Positions 1 to 8,735 of a DNA stretch of 64,000 nt are shown one piece after another. Every line of letters starts with the position of its first letter. Position 1 is the stretch's first letter. The DNA comes from Enterobacter pseudoroggenkampii (lineage in GTDB: Bacteria; Pseudomonadota; Gammaproteobacteria; Enterobacterales; Enterobacteriaceae): the NCBI RefSeq assembly GCF_026420145.1, contig NZ_JAPMLV010000002.1:434001-498000 (forward strand), in the 5' to 3' direction. Made by a program: the position numbers and the translations under genes. The notes beneath the pieces were generated by a model. That model was not told the origin of the DNA. It saw nothing but the letters and a program-made list of their open reading frames with translations, and searched no databases.

Positions 1-887
1 TCAGGCTCTGTCGTCCGGAGAATATACTGAAAGTTCATACTATTGGCATAAATAACGAGCCCATCCTGACGCACAGTGGCTTCAGCATTACCGCCGATAC
101 TACCCTTGCCGCAGACAGGCACTATGACGTTATCTATCTTCCCGCCCTGTGGCGCAATCCTCGCGCGGTGGTCAGACAACAGCCTGAACTCCTGGCATGG
201 CTTAGCGAACAGGCGGCTCGAGGGACCCGCATCGCGGCCGTCGGAACGGGCTGCTGTTTCCTGGCGGAGTCGGGATTGCTCAACGGGAAACCCGCCACCA
301 CTCACTGGCACTACTTCAAACAGTTCTCGCGCGACTACCCCAACGTAAAATTACAAACCAAACATTTTCTCACGCAGGCCGATAATATTTACTGTGCCGC
401 CAGCGTCAAAGCCCTCTCAGATCTGACCATCCATTTCATCGAAACGATATACGGGAAACGTGTAGCCACCCATACCCAGCGGACCTTTTTCCATGAAATT
501 CGAAGTCAGTTCGATCGCCAGTGTTACAGTGAAGAAAACAAACCGCATCCGGATGAAGATATTGTTCAAATTCAAATCTGGATAAAAGCCAACTGCGCCT
601 CAGATATATCCATGCAAAATCTTGCCGATATGGCTGGCATGAGTTTGCGCAACTTCAACCGTCGCTTTAAAAATGCCACCGACATGTCCCCCCTGCAGTA
701 TTTATTAACCGCCAGAATTGAATCCGCCATGACGATGCTGCAATCCACCAATTTGAGCATTCAGGAGATCGCCAATGCGGTTGGATATCAGGATATTGCG
801 CACTTTAACCGCCAGTTTAAGCATAAAACCACGGTGTCACCGGGGGATTATCGTAAGACGGTCCGGGCAAAGATGTTTAGTGCATAA
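1..887 (+). CDS. GlxA-type AraC family regulator, 5' truncated by window edge
   Basis: The frame is open from base 3 with no start codon visible, so the N-terminus lies outside the window; the stop is TAA at 885-887. The visible first half resembles a DJ-1/PfpI (class I glutamine amidotransferase-like) sensor domain, with the run AAVGTGCCFLAESGLL. The second half is a double helix-turn-helix AraC domain (ISMQNLADMAGMSLRNFNRR, then IQEIANAVGYQDIAHFNRQF). This architecture is that of GlxA/FtrA-type transcription regulators, whose sensor domain is usually not catalytic. The ligand and targets cannot be told from here. A same-strand AraC gene follows after an inverted repeat. Confidence 0.85.
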   Translation, partial: RLCRPENILKVHTIGINNEPILTHSGFSITADTTLAADRHYDVIYLPALWRNPRAVVRQQPELLAWLSEQAARGTRIAAVGTGCCFLAESGLLNGKPATTHWHYFKQFSRDYPNVKLQTKHFLTQADNIYCAASVKALSDLTIHFIETIYGKRVATHTQRTFFHEIRSQFDRQCYSEENKPHPDEDIVQIQIWIKANCASDISMQNLADMAGMSLRNFNRRFKNATDMSPLQYLLTARIESAMTMLQSTNLSIQEIANAVGYQDIAHFNRQFKHKTTVSPGDYRKTVRAKMFSA

Positions 888-891
888 ACTC

Positions 892-922
892 CGGTCATCT
901 CTGATAATAAAATAGATGACCG
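892..922. repeat. Perfect 9-bp inverted repeat between two AraC genes
   Basis: CGGTCATCT at 892-900 and AGATGACCG at 914-922 are exact inverted copies around an AT-rich 13-base spacer. The element starts five bases after the stop of the first regulator and ends just before the Shine-Dalgarno sequence of the second. It could be an operator or an RNA stem. There is no T tract, so a strong terminator is unlikely. Confidence 0.55.
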
Positions 923-936
923 CGAGGAGGCTCACC

Positions 937-1761
937 GTGCAAGGCGTACCGGAACAGTTTAATGATGAAAGAGACAGCGCGCGCTTTCGCCATCTGGCGC
1001 AGCTGCCGGGCCTGGAGCTTTATCATGCCCATATTTCTGACTACGCCTTTGAGCCTCACACCCATGAAGCCTTCGGGATCGGTACGATTGAAACCGGTGC
1101 CGAGCGCTTTCGCTATCGCGGGACACAGCATCTCGCGGCGGAAAAATCCGTCGTTACCATGAACCCGGACGAGATCCACACCGGCGAATCCGCCACCGAG
1201 GGCGGCTGGCGCTACCGGATGGTCTATATCGAACCCGACCTGCTGGAAGAGGTGACCGGCCTCCGGCACTGGTGGTTTAGCGACGTAACGCGTCATGACC
1301 CGCTGCGCTCGCAGCAAATCGGCAGGCTCATTTACGGCCTGTGGCACACGGACGATCCGCTTGCGCAAAAAGGATTACTGCTGGATCTGATTGAGACCTT
1401 CCAGCCGTTTGCTCATCACGCGCCGCGGGTTCAGGAAGGTGCGCACCGCTTTGAACGGGTACGCGAGTATCTGCATGACAACTATATGCGCGCTCTGACG
1501 CTGGACGAGCTCGCCAGCGTCGTTTCACTCAGCCCGTATCATTTCCAGCGCCAGTTCAAAGCCCATTTTCACGTGACGCCACATCAGATGCTGATGGCCA
1601 TTCGCCTCTGGCGCGCCAAAGCGTTCCTCACGCACGGCATGCCCGCGGCAGAGGTCGCCGCCGCAACCGGGCTGACCGATCAGTCGCATCTCACCCGCGC
1701 GTTTACCCACCGCTACGGCATTACCCCCGTGCGCTACCAGAAGCAGGTCACCCGGCGCTAA
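937..1761 (+). CDS. AraC family transcriptional regulator
   Basis: About 275 residues. An N-terminal cupin-like AraC ligand-binding domain (around residues 10-150, with the histidine-rich FEPHTHEAFGIG) is followed by two AraC helix-turn-helix motifs (LTLDELASVVSLSPYHFQRQ and AAEVAAATGLTDQSHLTRAF). I chose GTG at 937 because GAGGAGG lies six bases upstream; an in-frame ATG at 916 falls inside the inverted repeat and has no ribosome site. The exporter gene ytfF follows on the same strand after 75 bases, and AraC regulators of this type often control an adjacent small-molecule exporter. That link is inference; the ligand is unknown. Confidence 0.85.
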   Translation: MQGVPEQFNDERDSARFRHLAQLPGLELYHAHISDYAFEPHTHEAFGIGTIETGAERFRYRGTQHLAAEKSVVTMNPDEIHTGESATEGGWRYRMVYIEPDLLEEVTGLRHWWFSDVTRHDPLRSQQIGRLIYGLWHTDDPLAQKGLLLDLIETFQPFAHHAPRVQEGAHRFERVREYLHDNYMRALTLDELASVVSLSPYHFQRQFKAHFHVTPHQMLMAIRLWRAKAFLTHGMPAAEVAAATGLTDQSHLTRAFTHRYGITPVRYQKQVTRR

Positions 1762-1836
1762 TGCGCAACCTCATACAATACGCGCGCATTTGCCCCACCT
1801 ACACTGAGAACAGCGTAAATACCTGTGGATGGAAAA

Positions 1837-2802
1837 ATGATTAGTGGAGTGTTGTATGCCCTGCTGGCCGGGATGATGTGGGGGCTGATTTTTGTCGGCC
1901 CGCTGATCGTACCCGAGTATCCGGCAATACTGCAGTCGACCGGCCGTTATCTGGCGCTGGGGCTGATTGCCCTGCCCCTGGCGTGGCTGGGACGGGCGCG
2001 CTTGCGTCAGCTCAGCCGTCAGGACTGGGGGACCGCGCTGGCGCTGACCATGATGGGCAATCTCATCTATTACGTTTGCCTCGCGAGTGCCATTCAGCGT
2101 ACCGGTGCGCCAGTATCGACCATGATTATCGGCACGCTGCCGGTCGTCATCCCCGTCTTTGCTAACCTGCTCTACAGCCACCGCGATGGCAAACTGGCGT
2201 GGTCAAAAATGGCACCGGCGCTGATCTGCACCGCCCTGGGGCTGATATGCGTCAATATTGCCGAGCTGCGTCATGGGCAGGCGGATGTTGACCTGTGGCG
2301 TTACGGTTCTGGCATTCTGCTGGCGTTCATTTCCGTGGCGTGCTGGGCATGGTATGCCCTGCGCAATGCGCGCTGGCTGCGGGAGAACCCGGACAAGCAT
2401 CCGATGATGTGGGCAACGGCGCAGGCGCTGGTCACGCTGCCCGTATCCGTCGTGGGGTATCTCGGCGCATGCCTCTGGCTGGGCCATCAGCAGCCGAACT
2501 TCACCCAGCCCTTCGGGCCAAGACCGTGGGTGTTTATCGGCCTGATGGTGGCGATTGCGGTGCTGTGTTCATGGGTGGGCGCGCTGTGCTGGAACATTGC
2601 CAGCCAGAAGCTGCCGACGGTGATCTTAGGGCCGCTGATTGTCTTCGAAACCCTGGCCGGACTGCTTTATACCTTCCTGATGCGCCAGAGCGTACCGCCG
2701 TTATTCACGGCCTGCGGGATCGCGCTGTTGGTCATAGGGGTGGTGATGGCGGTAAGAGCGAAGCCGGAAAAACCACGGGTTATTCCGGCTTCGGAGATGT
2801 AA
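1837..2802 (+). CDS. ytfF: EamA/DMT-type inner membrane transporter YtfF
   Basis: A 321-residue, very hydrophobic protein with about ten membrane segments in two repeats, the EamA drug/metabolite exporter fold. It starts MISGVLYALLAGMMWGLIFV, matching E. coli YtfF as I remember it, and sits near ytfE, cycA and fklB as in E. coli. ATG at 1837 is preferred over GTG at 1825 because it matches the E. coli start. The substrate is unknown. In E. coli ytfF neighbours ytfE directly; here a chemoreceptor gene separates them. Confidence 0.87.
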   Translation: MISGVLYALLAGMMWGLIFVGPLIVPEYPAILQSTGRYLALGLIALPLAWLGRARLRQLSRQDWGTALALTMMGNLIYYVCLASAIQRTGAPVSTMIIGTLPVVIPVFANLLYSHRDGKLAWSKMAPALICTALGLICVNIAELRHGQADVDLWRYGSGILLAFISVACWAWYALRNARWLRENPDKHPMMWATAQALVTLPVSVVGYLGACLWLGHQQPNFTQPFGPRPWVFIGLMVAIAVLCSWVGALCWNIASQKLPTVILGPLIVFETLAGLLYTFLMRQSVPPLFTACGIALLVIGVVMAVRAKPEKPRVIPASEM

Positions 2803-2805
2803 TTT

Positions 2806-2835
2806 TTGCCGGGTGGCGTAGCCGCCCCCCGGCAA
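2806..2835. repeat. REP-like palindrome
   Basis: TTGCCGGG (2806-2813) and CCCGGCAA (2828-2835) are exact inverted copies, with an inner GGCG/CGCC-rich section, in the 37-base gap between the convergent ytfF and chemoreceptor genes. Similar CCGGGTGGCG-type elements occur at 28410, 50064 and 56871. Confidence 0.75.
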
Positions 2836-2839
2836 GCCC

Positions 2840-4489
2840 TTAAAACGTTTCCCAGTTCCCTTCTGACGCCGCGGCTACAGGCTGCGATTTTGGCACATAG
2901 GTTTTCACTGGTGCCGCTTTAACCGCCTGATTGCGGGTGATTTTGAACACCGCGACCGCTTCGTTCAGGCGTGCAGCCTGATCTTCCAGCGCCGCCGCCG
3001 CGGCCGCAGACTCCTCCACCAGCGAGGCGTTCTGCTGGGTCACGCGGTCCATCTCGGCTACCGCCTGGCCCACCTGGTCGATACCGCGGCTCTGCTCGTC
3101 AGAGGCCGAGGCAATTTCGCCCATGATGTCGGTGACGCGGGTAACCGCATTGACGATCTCGGCCATCGTGGCGCCGGCTTCGTTAACCAGCTGCGAGCCC
3201 GCGTTCACGCGCTCACCGGAATCATCAATAAGCGCTTTGATCTCTTTCGCCGCCTGAGCGCTGCGCTGGGCAAGGGTACGCACTTCCCCGGCCACCACCG
3301 CAAACCCGCGCCCCTGCTCGCCCGCGCGCGCCGCTTCCACCGCCGCGTTCAGTGCCAGAATGTTCGTCTGGAAGGCAATACCGTCGATCACGTTAGTAAT
3401 CTGCGCGATTTTACTGGAACTGGTGGCGATCTCATCCATCGTACGCACCACGCCTTCCACCACGTTACCGCCCTTCTTCGCCGTTGAGGAGGCGTCCAGC
3501 GCCAGACGGGACGCCTGACGCGCGTTATCGGCGTTCTGCTTCACGGTTGCCGTCAGCTGTTCCATGCTGGCTGCCGTTTCTTCAAGAGAAGCGGCCTGCT
3601 GCTCGGTACGGGAAGAGAGATCGTTACTGCCCGCAGAGATTTCGCCTGCACCGGTGTAAATGGTATCTGCGCCTTCACGCACCACGCCCACCGTGTTCGC
3701 CAGCGAGGTTTGCATCTCCTGAACGTTGCGCGCCAGGATGGCCATCTCATTTTTACCGTCGGCCTGAATCGGCTGGGTTAAATCCCCCGCCGCAATGGCG
3801 CGAATATGGTTAATCACCTCTTCCAGCGGCAGCAGCAGCACGCGGCGCATAGCAATCCAGCTGGAGATAATCACCACAATCACCAGCAGCATGACCGCAG
3901 AGAGGATCCACAGGATGCGCTTGTAATCACTTTCGTTATCCTGAATGCCTTTATCGGTGAGCGCGGCCTGCGCTTCACGCCATTCACGATAAACCGTCTG
4001 CATCGCGTTTTGTTTTTGTTCGGCATTCTGCTTGAACATATCTTCCAGATTGCCCTGGCTCAGCAGAACGTTCATTTGGGTCAGCGTTGTAGAGTAATTA
4101 CGGTACTGCTCCTCAAGGCGATTAGTCAGGTTCTCATCCAGGCCTGGCGTATTCGGCAAGGCATAGTATTTATCGTAATGAACCTGCGCTTCAGTCAGCA
4201 GATTTTTCGCCGTGGTCACCAGCTCATTCAGCTGACCGCCGTTAATTTGAGAGGCCATGCTGCTTTGCAGGCGCAGCATCCCGCGGTTCAGGGTGACGCG
4301 CGCCTGGTTCAGACTGATCCACGCATCGGTAAACTCCGCCACGTTCTTGCTGGAGAGCTGCGCCACGGTGAAGTTGTCTTTATCGTTGTTCAGGGCGTTG
4401 ATAAAGATACCGGCGGAAATCACTTGCATGATGCCGAGCACGAGCAGCACCGAAATCAAAAGGGTAATGACTTTTATACGTTTAAACAT
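2840..4489 (-). CDS. Tsr-like methyl-accepting chemotaxis protein
   Basis: 549 residues with the layout of the serine receptor Tsr: membrane segment 1 (about 8-30), periplasmic four-helix ligand domain (about 31-190), membrane segment 2 (about 193-215), HAMP, and the cytoplasmic signalling helices with the hairpin core GIAFQTNILALNAAVEAARA. It ends in NWETF, the tether for CheR and CheB, so it should be a high-abundance type receptor. Numbering aligns with Tsr: Arg64 and Asn68 are kept, but Phe151 is Met and Thr156 is Ala, so serine may not be the ligand. It lies between ytfF and ytfE, where E. coli has none. A FliA-type promoter precedes it. Confidence 0.93.
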   Translation of the reverse strand: MFKRIKVITLLISVLLVLGIMQVISAGIFINALNNDKDNFTVAQLSSKNVAEFTDAWISLNQARVTLNRGMLRLQSSMASQINGGQLNELVTTAKNLLTEAQVHYDKYYALPNTPGLDENLTNRLEEQYRNYSTTLTQMNVLLSQGNLEDMFKQNAEQKQNAMQTVYREWREAQAALTDKGIQDNESDYKRILWILSAVMLLVIVVIISSWIAMRRVLLLPLEEVINHIRAIAAGDLTQPIQADGKNEMAILARNVQEMQTSLANTVGVVREGADTIYTGAGEISAGSNDLSSRTEQQAASLEETAASMEQLTATVKQNADNARQASRLALDASSTAKKGGNVVEGVVRTMDEIATSSSKIAQITNVIDGIAFQTNILALNAAVEAARAGEQGRGFAVVAGEVRTLAQRSAQAAKEIKALIDDSGERVNAGSQLVNEAGATMAEIVNAVTRVTDIMGEIASASDEQSRGIDQVGQAVAEMDRVTQQNASLVEESAAAAAALEDQAARLNEAVAVFKITRNQAVKAAPVKTYVPKSQPVAAASEGNWETF

Positions 4490-4520
4490 GCGTTGCCTTT
4501 GTTATATGCAGGTTTGTATG

Positions 4521-4555
4521 ACGTGGATATATCGGCAGGCGCAGCGGGTTGTTTA
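4521..4555 (-). promoter_or_regulatory. FliA (sigma-28) promoter of the Tsr-like receptor
   Basis: On the minus strand TAAACAAC (4548-4555), an 11-base spacer, then GCCGATAT (4529-4536). The flagellar sigma consensus is TAAAGTTT-N11-GCCGATAA: the -10 matches 7 of 8, the TAAA core matches, and the spacing is exact. The expected start near 4521 gives a leader of about 30 bases. This ties the receptor to the flagellar regulon. Confidence 0.78.
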
Positions 4556-4684
4556 CTGTTTCTCCACCTTTAAAAAGTTTCGAAACCACTTTCCTGAGCC
4601 CATTCAGAGAGTTAAATCGGATATTTTTTTGTGATCTGCATCTCACTTTTTCCCGTCCCTCTAAAGGGTTATAGCGCCGGCTTA

Positions 4685-4707
4685 AAGATGCATTTAATAT
4701 GCATCTT
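4685..4707. promoter_or_regulatory. NsrR operator upstream of ytfE
   Basis: AAGATGCAT at 4685-4693 and ATGCATCTT at 4699-4707 are exact inverted copies around five bases, the 11-1-11 pattern of NsrR sites. It lies 27 bases upstream of ytfE and overlaps where its promoter should be (TATATTAT follows directly). The regulator gene nsrR is in this window at 27852-28277. NsrR loses its iron-sulfur cluster with nitric oxide and releases ytfE. Confidence 0.9.
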
Positions 4708-4733
4708 ATATTATTGATGACGAGGTAACTGCT

Positions 4734-5396
4734 ATGGCCTTTCGCGACCAACCCCTTGGCGAGCTGGCGCTCTCCATTCCTCGCGCTTCTGCGCTGTTCC
4801 GTAAATACGATATGGATTACTGCTGCGGCGGTAAGCAAACCCTGGCGCGTGCGGCTTCACGCAAAGAGCTGGACGTTGAGGTGATTGAAGCAGAACTGGC
4901 GCAGCTGGCCGAGCAGCCCGTCGACAAAGACTGGCGAACCGCTCCGCTCGCGGAAATCATCGACCATATCCTCGTGCGATACCATGACCGCCACCGTGAA
5001 CAGCTGCCGGAGCTGATCCTGCAGGCGACCAAAGTCGAGCGCGTCCATGCCGACAAACCTTCCGTACCGCGCGGTCTGGCAAAGTACCTGACCCTGCTGC
5101 ACGAAGAGCTTTCCAGCCACATGATGAAAGAAGAGCAGATTCTCTTCCCGATGATTAAACAGGGAATGGGAAGCCAGGCGATGGGACCTATCAGCGTGAT
5201 GGAAAGCGAGCATGATGACGCGGGTGAACTGCTGGAAGTGATCAAACACACCACCCACAACGTCACGCCGCCGCCAGAAGCGTGCACAACGTGGAAAGCG
5301 ATGTACAACGGTATTAACGAAACGATCGACGACCTGATGGAACACATCAGTCTTGAGAACAACGTTTTGTTCCCGCGGGCTTTAGCGGGGGAATAA
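4734..5396 (+). CDS. ytfE: Di-iron protein YtfE, repair of iron centres (RIC)
   Basis: 220 residues, as in E. coli. YtfE restores iron-sulfur clusters damaged by nitric oxide or oxidative stress and has been linked to nitrosyl-iron chemistry. An N-terminal ScdA-type domain carries the paired cysteines Cys30-Cys31 (DYCCGG). The hemerythrin-like four-helix bundle shows the di-iron ligands His84, the HMMKEE helix (His129, Glu133), SEHDD (His160) and HISLENN (His204, Glu208). GAGG ten bases before ATG supports the start. Expression should be repressed by NsrR through the operator at 4685-4707. Confidence 0.97.
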   Translation: MAFRDQPLGELALSIPRASALFRKYDMDYCCGGKQTLARAASRKELDVEVIEAELAQLAEQPVDKDWRTAPLAEIIDHILVRYHDRHREQLPELILQATKVERVHADKPSVPRGLAKYLTLLHEELSSHMMKEEQILFPMIKQGMGSQAMGPISVMESEHDDAGELLEVIKHTTHNVTPPPEACTTWKAMYNGINETIDDLMEHISLENNVLFPRALAGE

Positions 5397-5399
5397 AAA

Positions 5400-5414
5400 A
5401 GGCCGCTGCGGCCT
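5400..5414 (-). terminator. Rho-independent terminator, minus strand
   Basis: AGGCCG-CTG-CGGCCT hairpin. Read on the minus strand it is followed by six Ts (the A run at 5395-5400), so it stops transcription arriving from cycA before it enters ytfE. It begins directly after the ytfE stop. Confidence 0.7.
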
Positions 5415-5418
5415 GATG

Positions 5419-5451
5419 CCCTCACCCCGACCCTCTCCCACAGGGAGAGGG
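5419..5451. repeat. GGGAGAGGG-type intergenic palindrome, copy 1
   Basis: CCCTCACCCCGA leads into the perfect hairpin CCCTCTCCC-ACA-GGGAGAGGG (5431-5451). The same unit recurs at 24496-24528, 25328-25364 (inverted) and 60814-60846, always between genes, so it is a dispersed repeat family. It lies between the two terminators that separate ytfE from cycA. Confidence 0.85.
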
Positions 5452-5462
5452 TGCAAAAACTA

Positions 5463-5488
5463 AAAACGGCAACTGACGCTGCCGTTTT
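5463..5488. terminator. Bidirectional terminator between ytfE and cycA
   Basis: AAAACGGCA (5463-5471) and TGCCGTTTT (5480-5488) form a 9-bp stem. It lies five bases after the cycA stop on the minus strand and is followed there by a T-rich run; on the plus strand GCTTTT follows. It probably serves both convergent genes. Confidence 0.8.
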
Positions 5489-5492
5489 GCTT

Positions 5493-6902
5493 TTACCTTA
5501 CGCCTGCCATCCGTTTCTTACCGATAAACACCCAGCCCAGCCCCAGCGCGATAAACCACAGCGGCGTGACGATAAGTGCCTGGCGGGTATCATCTTCCAG
5601 CGTCAGCAGTACCAGCACGAAGACGAAGAACGCCATGCACACCCAGCACATCAGCTTGCCCAGCGGCATCTTGTAGATCGATTTTTCATGCAGGTGTGGA
5701 CGCTGCTTGCGGTACACCAGGTATGAACAGAGGATGATGGTCCAGACGAACATAAACAGGATCGCAGAGACCGTGGTGATCATGGTGAACGCGCCAATCA
5801 CGCTTGGGTTCACGTAAAGCATCACCACACCGCCCAGCAGGCACATGCAGGAGAAGGTCAACCCTTTTGCCGGTACCGCACGCTTAGAGAGCTTGGCGAA
5901 CGCGCTCGGCGCCACGCCTTCCTGCGCCAGACCAAACAGCATACGGCTGGTGGAGAATACGCCGCTGTTGGCAGACGAGGCAGCAGAGGTCAGCACCACG
6001 AAGTTAATCAGGCTCGCGGCAGCAGGCAGGCCTACCAGCACGAACAGCTCGACGAACGGGCTCTTGGTAGGTACCACGGAGCTCCACGGCGTCACGGACA
6101 TAATGATGACCAGCGCGAAGACGTAGAACATGATGATACGCACCGGAATGGAGTTGATGGCGCGCGGGAGAGACTTCTCCGGATCTTTGGTTTCCGCAGC
6201 AGTCGTTCCGACAAGCTCAATCCCCACAAACGCGAACACCGCAATCTGGAAACCAGCAAAGAAGCCGCTGATGCCTTTCGGGAACCAGCCGCCGTCATTC
6301 CACAGATGGGTAAACGACGCCTGAACGCCGGTTGGTGACTGGAAGTGGGTAAGTACCATTACCAGACCCACCACGATGAGCCCGACAATGGCCACGATTT
6401 TGATCATCGCAAACCAGAACTCCATCTCACCGAACATTTTGACGGTGGCGAGGTTCAGGCTCAGCAGCAGCACAATAACCGCCAGCGAGGCCACCCAGTC
6501 CGACAGCCCCGGGAACCAGAACTGCGCATAGGCGGTAATCGCCACGACGTCCGCCATACCGGTGACGACCCAGCAGAACCAGTAGGTCCAGCCGGTAAAA
6601 TAGCCCGCCCATGGCCCGAGCAGGTCTGAAGCGAAGTCGCTGAAGGATTTGTATTCAAGGTTCGAGAGCAGCAGTTCACCCATTGCACGCATCACGAAGA
6701 ACAGCATAAAACCGATAATCATATAAACGAATATGATTGACGGTCCGGCGAGACTGATGGTTTTGCCTGACCCCATAAACAGCCCGGTACCGATGGCACC
6801 CCCAATCGCAATGAGCTGAATATGACGGTTTGTGAGATTGCGCCGTAGCGACTGTTCAGACGACGCCTCTTCGTCGGCGACGACTTTGACCTGATCTACC
6901 AT
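5493..6902 (-). CDS. cycA: D-serine/D-alanine/glycine permease CycA
   Basis: 469 residues, one fewer than E. coli CycA. An APC-superfamily proton symporter of the inner membrane, about 12 membrane segments, importing glycine, D-alanine, D-serine and the antibiotic D-cycloserine. The N-terminal signature QLIAIGGAIGTGLFMGSG is typical of amino-acid permeases of this family. AGGA lies eight bases before ATG. In E. coli the small RNA GcvB represses cycA near its ribosome site; the C/A-rich leader just upstream here is compatible with that but was not proven. It is a single-gene unit convergent with ytfE. Confidence 0.97.
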   Translation of the reverse strand: MVDQVKVVADEEASSEQSLRRNLTNRHIQLIAIGGAIGTGLFMGSGKTISLAGPSIIFVYMIIGFMLFFVMRAMGELLLSNLEYKSFSDFASDLLGPWAGYFTGWTYWFCWVVTGMADVVAITAYAQFWFPGLSDWVASLAVIVLLLSLNLATVKMFGEMEFWFAMIKIVAIVGLIVVGLVMVLTHFQSPTGVQASFTHLWNDGGWFPKGISGFFAGFQIAVFAFVGIELVGTTAAETKDPEKSLPRAINSIPVRIIMFYVFALVIIMSVTPWSSVVPTKSPFVELFVLVGLPAAASLINFVVLTSAASSANSGVFSTSRMLFGLAQEGVAPSAFAKLSKRAVPAKGLTFSCMCLLGGVVMLYVNPSVIGAFTMITTVSAILFMFVWTIILCSYLVYRKQRPHLHEKSIYKMPLGKLMCWVCMAFFVFVLVLLTLEDDTRQALIVTPLWFIALGLGWVFIGKKRMAGVR

Positions 6903-7214
6903 GTGATATTTTCCTGTTTATGCCTGTCTGTGTTGTTAAGGCTCTTCTGGCCTTTAAATACGTCAAAAAAATGACGTTCCCTTGTAAGGGCTAATCGATA
7001 TTAGGTAAGAATCGGCGGGATGAATACTATGATTTAGATATTATGTTAATAATATGTTGAAAGTGAGTGTCATATCACTCATACAGCGCGAAACAGCTCA
7101 CAAAAATACACGCAACAGTTTCGTTTGCAAGATAAAATGTTGATAGCACCATAACTATAGGTTTTTACACTATTTTCCTCTCCCCAACCGGGGAGAGGAA
7201 ATAAGAAAATTCGA
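6903..7214. other. 312-bp spacer between cycA and fklB
   Basis: No open frame of note. It must hold the cycA promoter (minus strand). It is AT-rich and contains ATATTAT-GTTA-ATAATAT (7038-7055), the palindrome TGAGTG-TCATAT-CACTCA (7064-7081), and at its far end the fklB terminator. I cannot assign the palindromes to a regulator. Confidence 0.5.
7175..7200 (-). terminator. Terminator of fklB
   Basis: TTCCTCTCCCC (7175-7185) and GGGGAGAGGAA (7190-7200) form an 11-bp stem with an AACC loop, 14 bases past the fklB stop. Its stem resembles the GGGAGAGGG repeats but lacks their CCCTCACCCC arm. Confidence 0.65.
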
Positions 7215-7835
7215 TTACAGAATTTCCAGCAGCTCGACTTCAAAGACCAGGGTGCTGAATGGCGGGATGGACGCGCCAGCGCCGCGTTCGCCGTAGGCCA
7301 GGTTATGCGGGATAGTCAGTTCCCATTTGGAACCCACTGGCATCAGAGTCAGGGCTTCAATCCAGCCTGCGATAACGCCATTTACCGGGAACTCAGCCGG
7401 TTCGCCGCGCGCCACGGAGCTGTCGAAGACGGTACCGTCGATCAGCTTACCGGTGTAGTGCACGCGAACGTGGTCGGTACGCGCCGGGATTGCGCCGTCG
7501 CCCTGATTGATCACGCGGAACTGCAGACCAGACTCGGTGCTGTTCACGCCTTCACGCTCGCGGTTCTCTTCCAGATATTTCACACCTTCGGCGGCCATCT
7601 CTTCAAAGCGCGCACGACGCACGGCGTCAGCACGTTCGTGGATTTCACGCAGCGCACGGTGCACGACGTCAACCGGAACGGCAGGCTGTTTGCCTTCCAG
7701 CGCGTCAGCGATACCCGCCACCAGCGCTTCGGGTAACAGACCTTCCAGGCCGGATTCGCTCAGCTGCTGTCCTACCTGCAAGCCGATACCGTAACTTGCC
7801 TGCGCTTCGATAGTGTCAAAAGTCGGGGTGGTCAT
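7215..7835 (-). CDS. fklB: FKBP-type peptidyl-prolyl isomerase FklB (FKBP22)
   Basis: 206 residues, the E. coli length. It catalyses cis-trans isomerisation of prolyl bonds and acts as a folding chaperone. The N-terminal helical dimerisation domain (about 1-115) is followed by the FKBP domain ([18 protein letters not shown], then [20 protein letters not shown]). I chose the ATG at 7835 (MTTPTF) by comparison with E. coli and because GGAAGGAAAACCC precedes it; an in-frame start 48 bases upstream would add residues not found in the family. There is no signal peptide, so it is cytoplasmic. Confidence 0.97.
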   Translation of the reverse strand: MTTPTFDTIEAQASYGIGLQVGQQLSESGLEGLLPEALVAGIADALEGKQPAVPVDVVHRALREIHERADAVRRARFEEMAAEGVKYLEENREREGVNSTESGLQFRVINQGDGAIPARTDHVRVHYTGKLIDGTVFDSSVARGEPAEFPVNGVIAGWIEALTLMPVGSKWELTIPHNLAYGERGAGASIPPFSTLVFEVELLEIL

Positions 7836-8068
7836 GGGTTTTCCTTCCATCACATTTAAAGTAGCGGGCAGCATATCAGCCATGCCCTTATGGGTAAAAC
7901 TTTGTCTGAAGTTAAGGTGACAAACCGCGACGAAACAGAAACAATAGAGATAACCAGGATTAATCCCGAACTGATGTCACGGATGTCGGGTTTACTACGC
8001 CGTTCAGGCAGTTAGCAAACTATACTTCGGGGCACAGGATAAAAAATACGCGGAGCAGGAGGAGTGCC

Positions 8069-8713
8069 ATGCCCGGGCGATTTGAACTGAAACCTACCCT
8101 GGCGAAAATCTGGCAGGCGCCGGACAATTTTCGCATCATGGACCCGCTGCCTCCTCTGCATCGCAGAGGGATCATCATTGGTGCGCTGATGGTGATTGTG
8201 GGCTTCCTGCTTCCTTCCGGGGGCGATGATGTCGATACCGCACCCGTCACCCGCAATGCCCAACTGGACATTCAGTCGCAGACGCGGCCGCAGCCTGACG
8301 CACAGCCGATGCAGACGCAGCTCGTCTCCCCGTCTAACGATCCGGGTCAGGTTGCGCCGGTTGAGCCAGAGCCCATTCAGGATGAACAGCCGCAGGATCA
8401 AGCCGCCGCCCCGTCTCAGCCTCAGACGCAGCAGCCCACCGGCATTGAGCAACAGTGGCGCTCCTATCGCGTAGAGCCGGGCAAAACCCTGGCACAGCTG
8501 TTCCGCGACCACAACCTGCCGCCAACCGACGTGTATGCCATGGCGAAGGTGGAAGGTGCGGGTAAACCGCTCAGTAACCTGCAGAATGGTCAGATGGTAC
8601 AGATTCGCCAGAATGCCAGCGGGGTGGTGACAGGGTTAACGATTGATACGGGAAGTGGACAACAGGTACTGTTTACCCGCCAGCCAGACGGCAGTTTTAT
8701 CAGGGCGCGTTAA
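8069..8713 (+). CDS. ytfB: Cell-division-linked OapA family protein YtfB
   Basis: 214 residues. A cytoplasmic N-terminus, one membrane segment (about 33-50, IIIGALMVIVGFLLPSGG), a proline/glutamine-rich linker (about 60-125), then an OapA/LysM-like C-terminal domain (WRSYRVEPGKTLAQLFRDHN). In E. coli YtfB localises to the septum and binds glycans; the homologue OapA of Haemophilus affects adhesion and opacity. AGGAGGAG lies five bases before ATG. It is divergent from fklB. Confidence 0.92.
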   Translation: MPGRFELKPTLAKIWQAPDNFRIMDPLPPLHRRGIIIGALMVIVGFLLPSGGDDVDTAPVTRNAQLDIQSQTRPQPDAQPMQTQLVSPSNDPGQVAPVEPEPIQDEQPQDQAAAPSQPQTQQPTGIEQQWRSYRVEPGKTLAQLFRDHNLPPTDVYAMAKVEGAGKPLSNLQNGQMVQIRQNASGVVTGLTIDTGSGQQVLFTRQPDGSFIRAR

Positions 8714-8735
8714 GAGCCCGGATCTCTAAAACGCA

